The translations under genes and the position numbers were made by a program. Positions 11,831 through 20,551 of a stretch of DNA of 64,000 nucleotides are shown here, piece by piece. Positions within the stretch are counted from its first letter, which is position 1; every line of letters starts with the position of its first letter. This DNA is from Competibacteraceae bacterium UBA3908 (lineage in GTDB: Bacteria > Pseudomonadota > Gammaproteobacteria > Competibacterales > Competibacteraceae): assembly GCA_002391525.1 (NCBI GenBank), contig DGFE01000100.1, positions 1-64,000 of the forward strand, in the 5' to 3' direction. Below the pieces are notes generated by a model. The model searched no databases. It was not told where the DNA came from and saw nothing but the letters and a program-made list of their open reading frames with translations.

Positions 11831-12082
11831 GCCTAACGGGGCGGCGGATAAGCCGCGACGGGCGGGAAAGCCGCAGGCTTTTCCGCCCGGAGTCGGCTTC
11901 ATCCGCGGGTTGTGCTGCGCGGAGCACCAAGCAAACCGGCGGATGTTTATGCGCCGCCCCGTTGTCGCGGGCGCGAAGCGTCCGCGACAACAAGTAGTTC
12001 CAGCGGAGCGTCAACAGTGGTCCTTGGCGCCTTTCGCCGCCGCCCCGTTAATGGCACAACTGATTGCAAGCTTTGATGGATT
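11831..12082. repeat. Long imperfect palindrome, integron attC-like (copy 1)
   Basis: Starts with GCCTAAC (RYYYAAC pattern). Arms TAACGGGGCGGCGG (11834-11847) and its exact reverse complement (12037-12050) enclose nested hairpins, one a perfect 10-bp stem GTTGTCGCGG/CCGCGACAAC around 11970. It ends GTTAATGGCACAA and then TTGATGGATT, which carries the next ORF's start codon. Copy 2 at 12572-12774 shares these modules. Confidence 0.65.
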
Positions 12083-12312
12083 TTGAATTTGTTGGAAACA
12101 TCACTAATATCGAACCCATTGCGACAGGTCGGGGCATACGCGATTTAGTGCGGTTACAGAGGCAATATGGCAAAGGTAATTGGAGAAAATTGAAGGGATT
12201 TGCAAGTGTGCGACTTATAGATGGTACCATTCATACGGCTGAAGTTCACTGGTATGAAGCGCACGGCATAGGCAAGAAAGAGTTCAAGATAAAGTTCCCT
12301 CTACTTGATTAG
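12076..12312 (+). CDS. Small basic protein of unknown function (cassette-type)
   Basis: A 78-residue basic protein, MDFEFVGNITNIEPIATGRG..., containing RGIRDLVRLQRQYGKGNWRKLKG and ending EVHWYEAHGIGKKEFKIK. It resembles a recurring family of small proteobacterial proteins of unknown function. There is no signal or membrane segment. The start codon lies at the end of repeat copy 1, so the mRNA leader is structured. A second small gene follows after 7 nt. The AT content is higher than in the flanking nif genes, consistent with acquired DNA (inference). Confidence 0.65.
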   Translation: MDFEFVGNITNIEPIATGRGIRDLVRLQRQYGKGNWRKLKGFASVRLIDGTIHTAEVHWYEAHGIGKKEFKIKFPLLD

Positions 12313-12319
12313 TTAGACT

Positions 12320-12556
12320 ATGAATACCGGCAATAAAGAACAAATCCGCTTTGCTGTTTGCGTCAGCAATGAAGGTTATCCAGCATCCTTGGAGGTTGGC
12401 AAGCTTTATCAAATTATTCCCGATGACACGGCGGAGTCTCACGGCTACATCCGTGTTATTGACGAGAGCGGTGAGGACTATGGTTACAGTAAGGATCGCT
12501 TTTTCCCAATTGAGATTCCTGTCGCCTTGCAGAAAGCCTTGCTGAAGGCGGCGTAG
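12320..12556 (+). CDS. Small acidic protein of unknown function (cassette-type)
   Basis: A 78-residue acidic soluble protein: MNTGNKEQIRFAVCVSNEGY, then SLEVGKLYQIIPDDTAESHG and RVIDESGEDYGYSKDRFFPIEIP. The compact beta-rich pattern with IDESGEDY resembles small hypothetical proteins seen in many accessory regions. It is translated just after the 12076 gene (7 nt gap), so the two may act together; opposite charge (basic then acidic) is compatible with a partner pair, but this is only inference. ACCTAAC follows 16 nt after its stop, at the start of repeat copy 2. Confidence 0.65.
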   Translation: MNTGNKEQIRFAVCVSNEGYPASLEVGKLYQIIPDDTAESHGYIRVIDESGEDYGYSKDRFFPIEIPVALQKALLKAA

Positions 12557-12571
12557 CAAATGGTGAAAAAC

Positions 12572-12774
12572 ACCTAACAACCGACTCAAAAATGAGGCGC
12601 GTAGCGAGCATGCGGCTCAAGTTGAGTGTCGGATCCGGCGTGTCCGCGACAACAGGGCGGCGGATGTTATCCACTGGTTGCTTGCTTCAGGCGAAAAAGC
12701 CTACAGCTTTCCCGCCCGTCGCAGCTTATCCGCCGCCCTGTTATGCCACAAATTATTTACAGCATTGATGGATT
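12572..12774. repeat. Integron attC-like palindromic repeat (copy 2)
   Basis: Starts ACCTAACAACCGACTCAA and pairs imperfectly with TTGAGTGTCGG (12623-12633); GTTGAGT at 12621-12627 fits GTTRRRY. It then carries GTCCGCGACAAC, GGGCGGCGGATGTTATCC and the inverse arm ATCCGCCGCCCTG, ending GTTATGCCACAA and TTGATGGATT as in copy 1. The remaining stretch to 13029 holds no convincing gene: after the ATG of TTGATGGATT the frame stops at once, and only a weak 70-codon frame (12781-12993) is present. Confidence 0.6.
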
Positions 12775-13029
12775 AAAAATATGCTCCGCTCGTTATTAAA
12801 ATGCTCGCGAATTCAAGCGCAGCGAAGAAAATTAGAAACCAATTTTCTGCCAATAAAAAAATATAGCGAACCTCGAATGCACTCGGCCACTGATTTTATC
12901 GTTGCACCGGATATTCGACACGAAGCGCCTCACGACCAGTGGATAAGCGGACTCCGAGCGAAAAAACCCCGTGGCCTATCGCCACTGCCTTAGTATTTCT
13001 ACAGAATCCGATTTCTTTCCGGAGGCATT

Positions 13030-13593
13030 TTGGGAGTGAGAAAACTAAAGACCGTGGATGATCTGCTGCAATCCGGCGACGAGCACGTCGAGCTGATCAG
13101 CGGTGAAATTGTCAAGCGCCCGATGGCGCGGGCCGAGCACGCCCTCATCCAGTCGAGCATTTCTGATGAAGTTTCGCTATTTAAAAGAAAAGAGGGTCCG
13201 GGAGGATGGTGGATAATGCCCGAGATCAGTGTTAAGTATAACGAAAATCAATGTCCCAGCCATGACTTGGCGGGATGGCGGAAAGAACGCGTACCACTTA
13301 GACCCAAGGGGATAATGAATATCATACCCGATTGGGCTTGTGAAATTACCTCACCACGGCACGAAAGGAAGGACCTCTTTCACAATTTTTTACTGTTGCA
13401 ACGTAGTAAGGTTCCCTATTACTGGGTGATTTCTCCGGAAGACAAGACACTGATTGCCTACAGACTGATTGACGAGAAGTATCAGGTGACCTTTTCCGTG
13501 GAATTTGGAGTTGAACAGGATTTCGAAAAGGCCAGAATCCCGCCATTCGAAGAAGTGGAAATTGATTTGAAGTATATTTTTGGCGATGAATAG
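13030..13593 (+). CDS. Uma2 family (DUF820) restriction-endonuclease-fold protein
   Basis: 187 residues with the PD-(D/E)XK-like fold of Uma2 proteins: VELISGEIVKRPM, AEHALIQSSI, QCPSHDLAGWRKERVP, PDWACEITSPRHERKDLF (acidic catalytic core) and VPYYWVISPEDKTLIAYRL. Uma2 proteins are abundant in cyanobacteria and some proteobacteria; their biological role is unclear. The start is TTG at 13030, five bases after a strong GGAGG (13021-13025); GTG 13036 is an alternative. Codon use is more AT-rich than neighbours. It converges on nifQ with 41 nt between stops. A second Uma2 gene is at 55816. Confidence 0.8.
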   Translation: MGVRKLKTVDDLLQSGDEHVELISGEIVKRPMARAEHALIQSSISDEVSLFKRKEGPGGWWIMPEISVKYNENQCPSHDLAGWRKERVPLRPKGIMNIIPDWACEITSPRHERKDLFHNFLLLQRSKVPYYWVISPEDKTLIAYRLIDEKYQVTFSVEFGVEQDFEKARIPPFEEVEIDLKYIFGDE

Positions 13594-13634
13594 TCATTTA
13601 AAGGAAGGCGGGGTACAGCCGCAAGCTTCATTCT

Positions 13635-14625
<991 letters not shown>

Positions 14626-16059
14626 TCAAGCGCAAAGGCAGGTCGAGGTTGCTTCGGCCGCGCGCCGGCCGCTGTCGCGCCATTCGGCGTAGACCGTCAG
14701 CAGGGCATCGATGATCGGTTCCCTGGCGTGCTCGCTGTTGGGCGAGATGCCGGCGTCCTCCAGAGCACGCCACGGCTCGAAACCGATGCGGGCACAGAGC
14801 AGCACCGTGCAATCACTCAGCGCCGCAATCGCGCCGGCCAGCGCGGGTGCTGCATCGCCACAGGTGGTCGGGCCGTTGCAATAGCGGTCGATATTCCGCC
14901 GCTCCACCAGTTTCGCGCCCACGGGCGAAATGTCGAAAATCAAGAACTCGCGAGCGCTGCCGAAATGGGCATCGACGTTATGGCCATCGTTGCTGGCTAC
15001 CGCCATGCGCAAGGTCTCGCTCGCGTTGGGGCGCGAACGGCGGGCCAGCAGCGGCATGGGCTGCGCTGGATGGGCAATTTGAGAATGCAACGCCATCCGG
15101 CGCTCGATGGCGGCGCGCACCGTCGCCCGTTTCGCCAGAGCCGCCCGCCAGTCGACCTGCATGGCCGCGACCTTGTCCAGCGTGAATTCCGCGCCGCGAT
15201 CCTGTCCCACTATCCCCACCGCATCGGCGCGGCACTGTTGGCAATGGCTCATCATCCCCGTTCCGCCACTATCGCTGGCGCAGGCGTCTCGCAAGGCGCG
15301 CACCTGCTCGGCGGTCGGTTCGGCCTGTCCGGTCAAGCCGTAATACGTGCCGTGTTCCGGGCGGGCGATCAGCGGCATGATGTTGTGCAGGAACGCACCC
15401 CTGGCCTTGACGACCCGGTGAACTTCGTGAAGGTGTTCGTCGTTGATTCCCGGAATCAGCACCGAATTGACTTTCACCAATACTCCACGCGTCACCAGCA
15501 TTTCCAAACCCTTCTGCTGCTGGGCGATGAGGATTTCCGCCGCCTGGCGTCCCCGGACGCGGCGATGGTTCCAGAAAATCCAGGGATAAATCCGCGCGCC
15601 GATGTCGGGGTCCACGCAGTTGATAGTGATGGTCACATGGCCGATGCGGTATTTGACCAGCTCCTCCACCTGTTGCGGCAAGGCCAGCCCATTGGTGGAA
15701 ATACACAAGCTCAGGTCGGGCGCCTTGGCCGCCAGTTCGCGGAAGGTGGCGAACACCCGCTCGGGATTGGCCAGTGGGTCGCCGGGTCCGGCCACGCCCA
15801 CCACCGCCAGGTGCGGAATCGCCGCGCCCACCGCCAGTGCTTTTTGCGTCGCCTGTTCGGGAGTCAGCAACTCCGACACCACGCCGGGACGCGATTCGTT
15901 GGAGCAGTCGTATTTGCGGTTGCAGTAGTGACACTGGATGTTGCAGGCGGGCGCGACCGCCAGGTGCAGACGGGCGAAATGGCGGTGCGCCTGTTCGGAA
16001 TAGCAGGGATGCGGTGCTGACGAAGCGCCGGCGGCGGTCGGCTGGCTGATCGGTTCCAT
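14626..16059 (-). CDS. nifB: FeMo-cofactor biosynthesis radical-SAM protein NifB
   Basis: NifB is the SAM-dependent enzyme that makes NifB-co, the carbide-containing [8Fe-9S-C] precursor of FeMo-co. The radical-SAM motif C-x3-C-x2-C is CNIQCHYC (about residues 39-46), followed by NRKYDCSNESRPGV and the GVAGPGDPLANP segment. A C-terminal NifX-like cofactor-binding domain (about 365-470) begins VASNDGHNVDAHFGSAREF. From ATG 16059 (MEPISQPTAAGAS) it is 477 residues, normal for the fused form. The frame remains open upstream to 16440 through promoter DNA; that part is not coding. Confidence 0.97.
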   Translation of the reverse strand: MEPISQPTAAGASSAPHPCYSEQAHRHFARLHLAVAPACNIQCHYCNRKYDCSNESRPGVVSELLTPEQATQKALAVGAAIPHLAVVGVAGPGDPLANPERVFATFRELAAKAPDLSLCISTNGLALPQQVEELVKYRIGHVTITINCVDPDIGARIYPWIFWNHRRVRGRQAAEILIAQQQKGLEMLVTRGVLVKVNSVLIPGINDEHLHEVHRVVKARGAFLHNIMPLIARPEHGTYYGLTGQAEPTAEQVRALRDACASDSGGTGMMSHCQQCRADAVGIVGQDRGAEFTLDKVAAMQVDWRAALAKRATVRAAIERRMALHSQIAHPAQPMPLLARRSRPNASETLRMAVASNDGHNVDAHFGSAREFLIFDISPVGAKLVERRNIDRYCNGPTTCGDAAPALAGAIAALSDCTVLLCARIGFEPWRALEDAGISPNSEHAREPIIDALLTVYAEWRDSGRRAAEATSTCLCA

Positions 16060-16130
16060 CGGCGTTTCCCCGGAAGTATCGGATCGGATAAGGCGAATCG
16101 CGGCCCGCGAGCGGACGGCATGGATCGTGT

Positions 16131-16148
16131 AGCAACCGCCGTGCCCAA
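16131..16148 (-). promoter_or_regulatory. Sigma54 (-24/-12) promoter of nifB operon
   Basis: Minus-strand TTGGGCACGGCGGTTGCT has GG and GC exactly 10 nt apart and a perfect TTGCT -12 element. It lies about 72 nt upstream of the nifB ATG. Confidence 0.85.
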
Positions 16149-16207
16149 TTGGGAAATCAGTCAACTGGTTGTCAAGATTGGTTTTTTGTCGCATGGACCC
16201 GGTGGGC

Positions 16208-16223
16208 TGTGGTGTTTGCCACA
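16208..16223. promoter_or_regulatory. NifA upstream activator site, proximal
   Basis: TGTGGTGTTTGCCACA fits TGT-N10-ACA exactly. Its centre is about 75 bp upstream of the nifB -12/-24 element, suited to looping by NifA. Confidence 0.75.
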
Positions 16224-16239
16224 TCGCGGCGGCGGCGAT

Positions 16240-16255
16240 TGTCGGTAATGGCACA
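16240..16255. promoter_or_regulatory. NifA upstream activator site, distal
   Basis: TGTCGGTAATGGCACA fits TGT-N10-ACA exactly and lies three helical turns (32 bp) from the proximal site, so both would face the same side of the DNA. Confidence 0.75.
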
Positions 16256-16274
16256 AGGTAGGATCGGAACAAAA

Positions 16275-16988
16275 TCAGCGTGTGTTCGCGTTGGGCGCCG
16301 GGCTGGCTGGAGCGACCCGCTGGGTCAGCGCGGGAGTGGTGGATGCCGGTTCTGGACCCACGTAGCCGTCCGTGCCGAATTTCAAGCCTGATTCGGCAGC
16401 CAGACGCGGGAGTCGCGCCGCCAGATTCCGGCCAGGGCAAACGGTCTTTCCCGGTTGAAAATCCCGATGGCCCGCCAGGTGAGTGAGCGGATGTTTTCCG
16501 ACCAGATAGCGAATCAGCGATTTCAAGCTGGCCAGTTGTCCGGGAGTCGGCTCCGTTTCCTCAAAATTTCCCAGCAACACGATTCCCAGCGTGCCGGCGT
16601 TATGGCCGCTGGCGTGCGCGCCATGCACCGCGAGACTTCGCCCTTCGTAGATGTAGCCCCGGTCATCGATCACGAAATGGTAGCCGATGTCCAGAAAGCC
16701 TCTGCCGTGCATGTGTCCGGCTTGAATCTCGCGCGGACCGTCGGTCCGCGGCAAGGCGGAGTGATGCACGACGACGGTGTTGAATAGTTCGGGACCCTGC
16801 TCGTCGCGGAGGCTCGGATCCGGGTCCTCGGCCCCCCATTCCGAGCGGGAAATGATGTGTGGCGATTCGCCGGTGGCTGCCGGGCGGCGCGAACGATACA
16901 AAAGAGAGGATAGGGCGCCGATGGCGGATAATCCCGCCAGCCATTTGAGCAGCGCGCGGCGGGAAAAGCCGTTGGGCTTTGTCGTCAT
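16275..16988 (-). CDS. Tat-exported N-acetylmuramoyl-L-alanine amidase (amidase_2/PGRP fold)
   Basis: Predicted zinc amidase cleaving the lactyl-peptide bond of peptidoglycan. 237 residues: twin-arginine signal (GFSRRALLKWLAGLSAIGAL), then an amidase_2 domain at about 45-200 with ISRSEWGAEDP, the zinc histidine in TVVVHHSALPR, GRGFLDIGYHFVI, and AGHRDFQPGKTVCPG holding the second histidine and the cysteine ligand. A proline-rich tail follows. The product would be periplasmic. Its stop lies only 20 bp from the distal NifA site of nifB. It is preceded by a small gene on the same strand (16998-17258). Confidence 0.85.
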   Translation of the reverse strand: MTTKPNGFSRRALLKWLAGLSAIGALSSLLYRSRRPAATGESPHIISRSEWGAEDPDPSLRDEQGPELFNTVVVHHSALPRTDGPREIQAGHMHGRGFLDIGYHFVIDDRGYIYEGRSLAVHGAHASGHNAGTLGIVLLGNFEETEPTPGQLASLKSLIRYLVGKHPLTHLAGHRDFQPGKTVCPGRNLAARLPRLAAESGLKFGTDGYVGPEPASTTPALTQRVAPASPAPNANTR

Positions 16989-16997
16989 GATCCGTCG

Positions 16998-17258
16998 TCA
17001 CTCAAGGCGATGGGTACACAGCCACTGCTCGTCGAAACCGGTCCACATGCCGGCCACGCCAAGTAAATTCGGTGAAACCACGGGTGCGACCTCGATGAGA
17101 TAAATCTCGCGCAAGACTTCAATGCTGAGGCCGGAATCGGCCATGACCCGCGCGATGCGCTCCAAATCCAGATCGGTGAGTTCGGTATCCAGCCATAAAT
17201 CGGACAGGGCTGCCCAAATCGGCTGGCGCTTTTGGAGCTGCTGCTCGTCGAACATCAT
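16998..17258 (-). CDS. Small acidic conserved protein (DUF7079-like)
   Basis: An 86-residue soluble protein, MMFDEQQLQKRQPIWAALSD..., with LWLDTELTDLDLERIARVMA and a C-terminal NLLGVAGMWTGFDEQWL. The pattern of a helical body ending in a GxWxGFDxxWL motif resembles small hypothetical proteins grouped as DUF7079; the name is from memory and tentative. No signal, membrane segment or catalytic motif is visible. It lies 9 nt upstream of the amidase gene on the same strand. Confidence 0.6.
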   Translation of the reverse strand: MMFDEQQLQKRQPIWAALSDLWLDTELTDLDLERIARVMADSGLSIEVLREIYLIEVAPVVSPNLLGVAGMWTGFDEQWLCTHRLE

Positions 17259-17415
17259 CGGGAAAAGCTCGAGCGTCCGCGTTGGCGCCCGAGTCGGACA
17301 TCGGTTTACTGCCGAAGCCGAAAAGCGCCTTTTTCCGGATGCGACTCATCCCGCTTGGACCTGACGGTTTGCGTTATTCTTCGCGTCCACCCGCTTGAAC
17401 AAAGGAAAAATCGTC

Positions 17416-17820
17416 ATGCTGACCCAGTCCCTGGCCGGTCTCCCCTCGTTTCTGGCCTACTTCGCCACCGCCATCGGCCTGCTCGCGCTGTTCCTGCTGG
17501 CGTATCTCTTCGTCACGCCCTACCGCGAGATTGCCCTGATTCGTGCGGGCAACGCGGCGGCGGCGGCCAGCCTGAGCGGCGCCATTCTCGGTTTCGTCCT
17601 GCCGCTGGCCAGCGCTATCGCCCACAGCGTCGGCCTGCTGGACATGACCGTCTGGGGGTTGGTCGCGCTGGTCGTGCAATTGCTGGTCTATCTGGCGGCG
17701 CGGCTGCTGCTTCCCGATCTGGTCCGCGATATTCCCGCCGGCAGGATTGCGTCCGGGGTCTTGCTTGGCGCGCTGTCGCTGGCGGTCGGCATCCTCAACG
17801 CGGCCTGCATGACGTACTGA
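17416..17820 (+). CDS. DUF350 family inner-membrane protein
   Basis: 134 residues with four predicted membrane helices arranged as a tandem pair: FLAYFATAIGLLALFLLAYLF, SLSGAILGFVLPLASAIAHS, MTVWGLVALVVQLLVYLAA and IASGVLLGALSLAVGILNAA. The TPYREIALIRAGNAAAAASL segment is typical of DUF350 (YjfL-like) proteins, whose role is unknown. ATG 17416 has AAAGGA nine bases upstream; the open frame from TTG 17395 is less likely. It converges on the kinase gene at 17833. Confidence 0.8.
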   Translation: MLTQSLAGLPSFLAYFATAIGLLALFLLAYLFVTPYREIALIRAGNAAAAASLSGAILGFVLPLASAIAHSVGLLDMTVWGLVALVVQLLVYLAARLLLPDLVRDIPAGRIASGVLLGALSLAVGILNAACMTY

Positions 17821-17832
17821 GCGGCAGCCAGG

Positions 17833-18843
17833 TCAGCGGGCAGGTGTCGATACCGCGGGCGGAGCTCCAGCGGAAAAGACAGGCAGAAACCGGTAGGCCA
17901 ATACCACCGCCAGGCCGGTCAGCATCGCGACCAGCAGCCAGGGCAACCACCAGTGCCGGAACGGTAACGGCCGGGGGATCGATGGCCAGGAGAGTCGCCG
18001 TCGGGACGGCAAGGGCCGGGACGCGCCGGCGCCGGCGAAACCCGGTCGGGCGTCGAGATTCCGGATGGCCTGTACCAGTTCGGCGGCGCTGGCAAAACGG
18101 TTCCGAGGGTCCTTGGCCAACAACCGGTCGAGAATCGGCTGAAAGCGGCGCAACGATTCCGGCAGGGTGGGCGGCGGCTCCCTGACGTGCATCAGCGCGA
18201 TTTCGAAGGTATCCGTGCTCTGATAGGGCCGGGCTCCGGTCAGCATCTCGTAAAACACCACGCCCAGGCTGTACAGGTCGCTGCGCGCGTCCAGGGGTCT
18301 GGCCAGCGCCTGTTCCGGGCTCATGTAGTTGGGCGTCCCGATCCGCCAGCCGACGGCGGTCAACTGCGTCTTGTCCTCCAGATTCTTGGCAATGCCGAAA
18401 TCGGACAGGACCGCCGACTCCGCGTTGCGAAACAGGATATTGGCCGGTTTGATGTCGCGATGAATGCAATTTTGCAGGTGCGCGCAGCCGAGCGCCTGCG
18501 CAACCTGAAGCAGAATGGCCACCGCCTGTTCCGGGGTCAGGCCGGCCTTGATTCGCTCCCTGAGCGTGCCGGCCTCCAGGTATTCCATCGCGATGTAGTA
18601 CAGATCCTGATCGTTGCCGGCGTCGAAGATGGTGACGATATGCGGATGGCCGAGTTTGCCGATGATCCGCGCTTCCTTGACGAAACGTTTGTTGAACGTG
18701 GGATCGGTGGCCAGTCTGGGGCTCAGGACCTTGAGCGCCACACGCCGTTCCAGCGATTCCTGGACCGCCAGATAGACGGTGGACATGGCGCCCTTGCCAA
18801 TGATCTTTTCGATCCGGTAGCCGGGAATCCGGGGCGGTTCCAT
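17833..18843 (-). CDS. Membrane-anchored Ser/Thr protein kinase (PknB-type)
   Basis: 336 residues. The Hanks-type kinase domain (about 8-265) has GKGAMSTVYLA (Gly loop), VALKVLSP (lysine), HRDIKPANILF (catalytic loop), SDFGIAK (DFG) and GTPNYMSPEQ (activation segment end). A basic linker is followed by one transmembrane helix (WWLPWLLVAMLTGLAVVLA, about 293-311) and a short outer tail with no PASTA or sensor domain. All catalytic residues are intact. It stands alone on its strand; the target is unknown. Confidence 0.92.
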   Translation of the reverse strand: MEPPRIPGYRIEKIIGKGAMSTVYLAVQESLERRVALKVLSPRLATDPTFNKRFVKEARIIGKLGHPHIVTIFDAGNDQDLYYIAMEYLEAGTLRERIKAGLTPEQAVAILLQVAQALGCAHLQNCIHRDIKPANILFRNAESAVLSDFGIAKNLEDKTQLTAVGWRIGTPNYMSPEQALARPLDARSDLYSLGVVFYEMLTGARPYQSTDTFEIALMHVREPPPTLPESLRRFQPILDRLLAKDPRNRFASAAELVQAIRNLDARPGFAGAGASRPLPSRRRLSWPSIPRPLPFRHWWLPWLLVAMLTGLAVVLAYRFLPVFSAGAPPAVSTPAR

Positions 18844-19003
18844 GGTGTATTAAGTGTCTTGCGCGGGGAGCTTGGTCGGTAAATTAGGATAATGGGCCAG
18901 GCTGACGCAAACGGCAAGCCGGCGTCCGGGCAGACGGTTAACCCCATTTTGTCGGCGACGACGTTTACAGCGATGCATCCCCAATCCTGGCGGAGCGTGT
19001 TCC

Positions 19004-19177
19004 ATGGCGAAATCATCGCGCCTCGCGTTCATCGTCGTCGCCCTGCTGGCGGGGTGTTCGCCCGGCGGCGGGCAGCCGGGAAAAACAGGGCCGGCCCGCA
19101 TAAGTGCGGCATGGGGGGATGCGGGTCCCGGGCTGGGGGTGAGGGTGGGGCTTCCCCGGCGCCGACCAGGCGGGTAA
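19004..19177 (+). CDS. Very small lipoprotein
   Basis: A 57-residue ORF beginning MAKSSRLAFIVVALLAGCSP: a lipoprotein signal with lipobox LLAGC (Cys at residue 18). GGAG lies eight bases before the ATG. The tail (AAWGDAGPGLGVRVGLP) is encoded by a G-rich repeat remnant related to the one in nifE, so the original C-terminus may have been replaced. The stop is 12 nt before the ECF sigma factor start, so they may be co-transcribed. Function unknown. The region 18844-19003 upstream shows no other gene. Confidence 0.55.
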   Translation: MAKSSRLAFIVVALLAGCSPGGGQPGKTGPARISAAWGDAGPGLGVRVGLPRRRPGG

Positions 19178-19189
19178 AGTGCCGTCCCC

Positions 19190-19756
19190 ATGCGCACCGA
19201 CAACGCTGCCGATGAAACCCTCATGCTGCGCTATCGAGATGGCGATGCCGACGCCTTCGCGCGGCTGTACGCCCGCCACCGGGGACCGCTCTATCGCTAC
19301 CTGTTGCGCCAGTGCGGTCAGCCGGCGATAGCCGCGGAGTTGTTCCAGGACGTTTGGCTGAAGCTGATCGCCGCCCGGTCCGGTTACGCTGCGCAGACCC
19401 GGTTTGGCGCCTGGCTTTACCGGATAGCCCACAATCGGTTGATCGACCATTACCGCGCCAGCGCGCGGAGCCTGCCGTTGTCCTACGCCGACGACTGTCC
19501 GGAGTGGGCGGAAATACCCGCCCCGGAAGAGGTCCAACCCGAGGTCAGGGAAGATCGCCGCCGCCAGGCCGAACGATTGCTGGAACTGCTGGCCGAACTG
19601 CCGGAAGCCCAGCGCGAGGCGGTGCTGCTGAAGGAAGAAGCGGGATTGTCGCTGCAGGAAATCGCCCAAGTCACCGGAACCGGCCGGGAAACCGTCAAAA
19701 GCCGCCTGCGCTACGCGCTGGCCCGCTTGCGACAAGGTCTGGGAGGTGCGTCATGA
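19190..19756 (+). CDS. ECF-family RNA polymerase sigma factor
   Basis: 188 residues with sigma2 (about 10-80: DADAFARLYARHRGPLYRYL, FQDVWLKLIAARSGY, FGAWLYRIAHNRLIDHYR) and sigma4 (about 125-180: LLAELPEAQREAVLLKEEAG, LSLQEIAQVTGTGRETVKSRLRYALARLR). It would direct transcription in response to an envelope or stress cue. It overlaps the next gene as ATGA, typical of a sigma/anti-sigma pair. Confidence 0.9.
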   Translation: MRTDNAADETLMLRYRDGDADAFARLYARHRGPLYRYLLRQCGQPAIAAELFQDVWLKLIAARSGYAAQTRFGAWLYRIAHNRLIDHYRASARSLPLSYADDCPEWAEIPAPEEVQPEVREDRRRQAERLLELLAELPEAQREAVLLKEEAGLSLQEIAQVTGTGRETVKSRLRYALARLRQGLGGAS

Positions 19757-20388
19757 GCGACCGATACGACGAACTCCACGACGAGCGCTTGTCCGCGTTG
19801 TACCGCGAAACCCGCGAGGTCGAACCGCCGGCCTGGCTGGACCGGCGCGTCTTGACGATGGCTGGGGCGGCGGTCGGACCGCGTCCGGCGCCGGCGCCCA
19901 AGCGACGGACGATCCGCTGGGCCGTGTCGCTGGCATTGGCGGCGACGGTGATGCTGACCGTGGGCGTGGTGCGAATGGTTCGCGAGTCCGGTGAATCCGA
20001 CATGGGGTTGAGACAGGAAGCGGTCCGGTCCTTGGCCGAGCCCGCCGCCGAAGCGGGCGCCACCGCGACCGGATCCGCCGGATCGCCGGCGGCCGGCGCC
20101 TTGCAATCCGCGCCTCAGCCGGTTCCCGCCCCGCCGCCCGCGTCGCGCCGCCCGCCCACCCTATCGGCTGAGCGAAAGCTACAGGAATCGATTCCGGCGG
20201 AAGAACCGGGGGAAGGGAAATCGGCGCCAGTCCAGAACCCGGCGCTCCATCGCCCACCGGCGGAATGGCTGGCGGAAATCGCCGAACTCCGTCGTCAGGG
20301 CCGGACCGTGGAAGCCGAGGCCAGCCTGGCGGAATTCCGGCGACAGCATCCCGATTATCCGCTGGATGCCGAAGCATCCCCGCGGTGA
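19753..20388 (+). CDS. Single-pass membrane protein, probable anti-sigma partner
   Basis: 211 residues coupled to the ECF sigma gene by a 4-nt overlap. The cytoplasmic N-terminus (MSDRYDELHDERLSALYRE, PPAWLDRRVLTMA) precedes one membrane helix (WAVSLALAATVMLTVGVVRMV, about 56-76). A long low-complexity Ala/Pro periplasmic region follows, then a short C-terminal helical motif WLAEIAELRRQGRTVEAEASLAEFRRQHPDYP split by position about 178-205. No zinc-finger HxxxCxxC anti-sigma motif is present, so the anti-sigma role rests on position and topology. Confidence 0.65.
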   Translation: MSDRYDELHDERLSALYRETREVEPPAWLDRRVLTMAGAAVGPRPAPAPKRRTIRWAVSLALAATVMLTVGVVRMVRESGESDMGLRQEAVRSLAEPAAEAGATATGSAGSPAAGALQSAPQPVPAPPPASRRPPTLSAERKLQESIPAEEPGEGKSAPVQNPALHRPPAEWLAEIAELRRQGRTVEAEASLAEFRRQHPDYPLDAEASPR

Positions 20389-20551
20389 GCGACGCGGGTC
20401 CTCCAGCCGTGGCGCGGACGACCCGGACCAGGAACCGAACCGTTCCCGGTGGCAATCGGGAAGCGGAGAGGTCGAAGCGTCATGGGGGGAATGAAAGGGG
20501 ATCGGTATCGGAGCGGTGGCGCGGGACGGAAACGCGACCCGCGCCTGGGGT

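Noticed and set aside
12781..12993. A 70-codon frame after repeat copy 2.
   Set aside because: No ribosome site, no recognisable composition and it follows a start-stop (ATG GAT TAA) at the conserved position; treated as non-coding.
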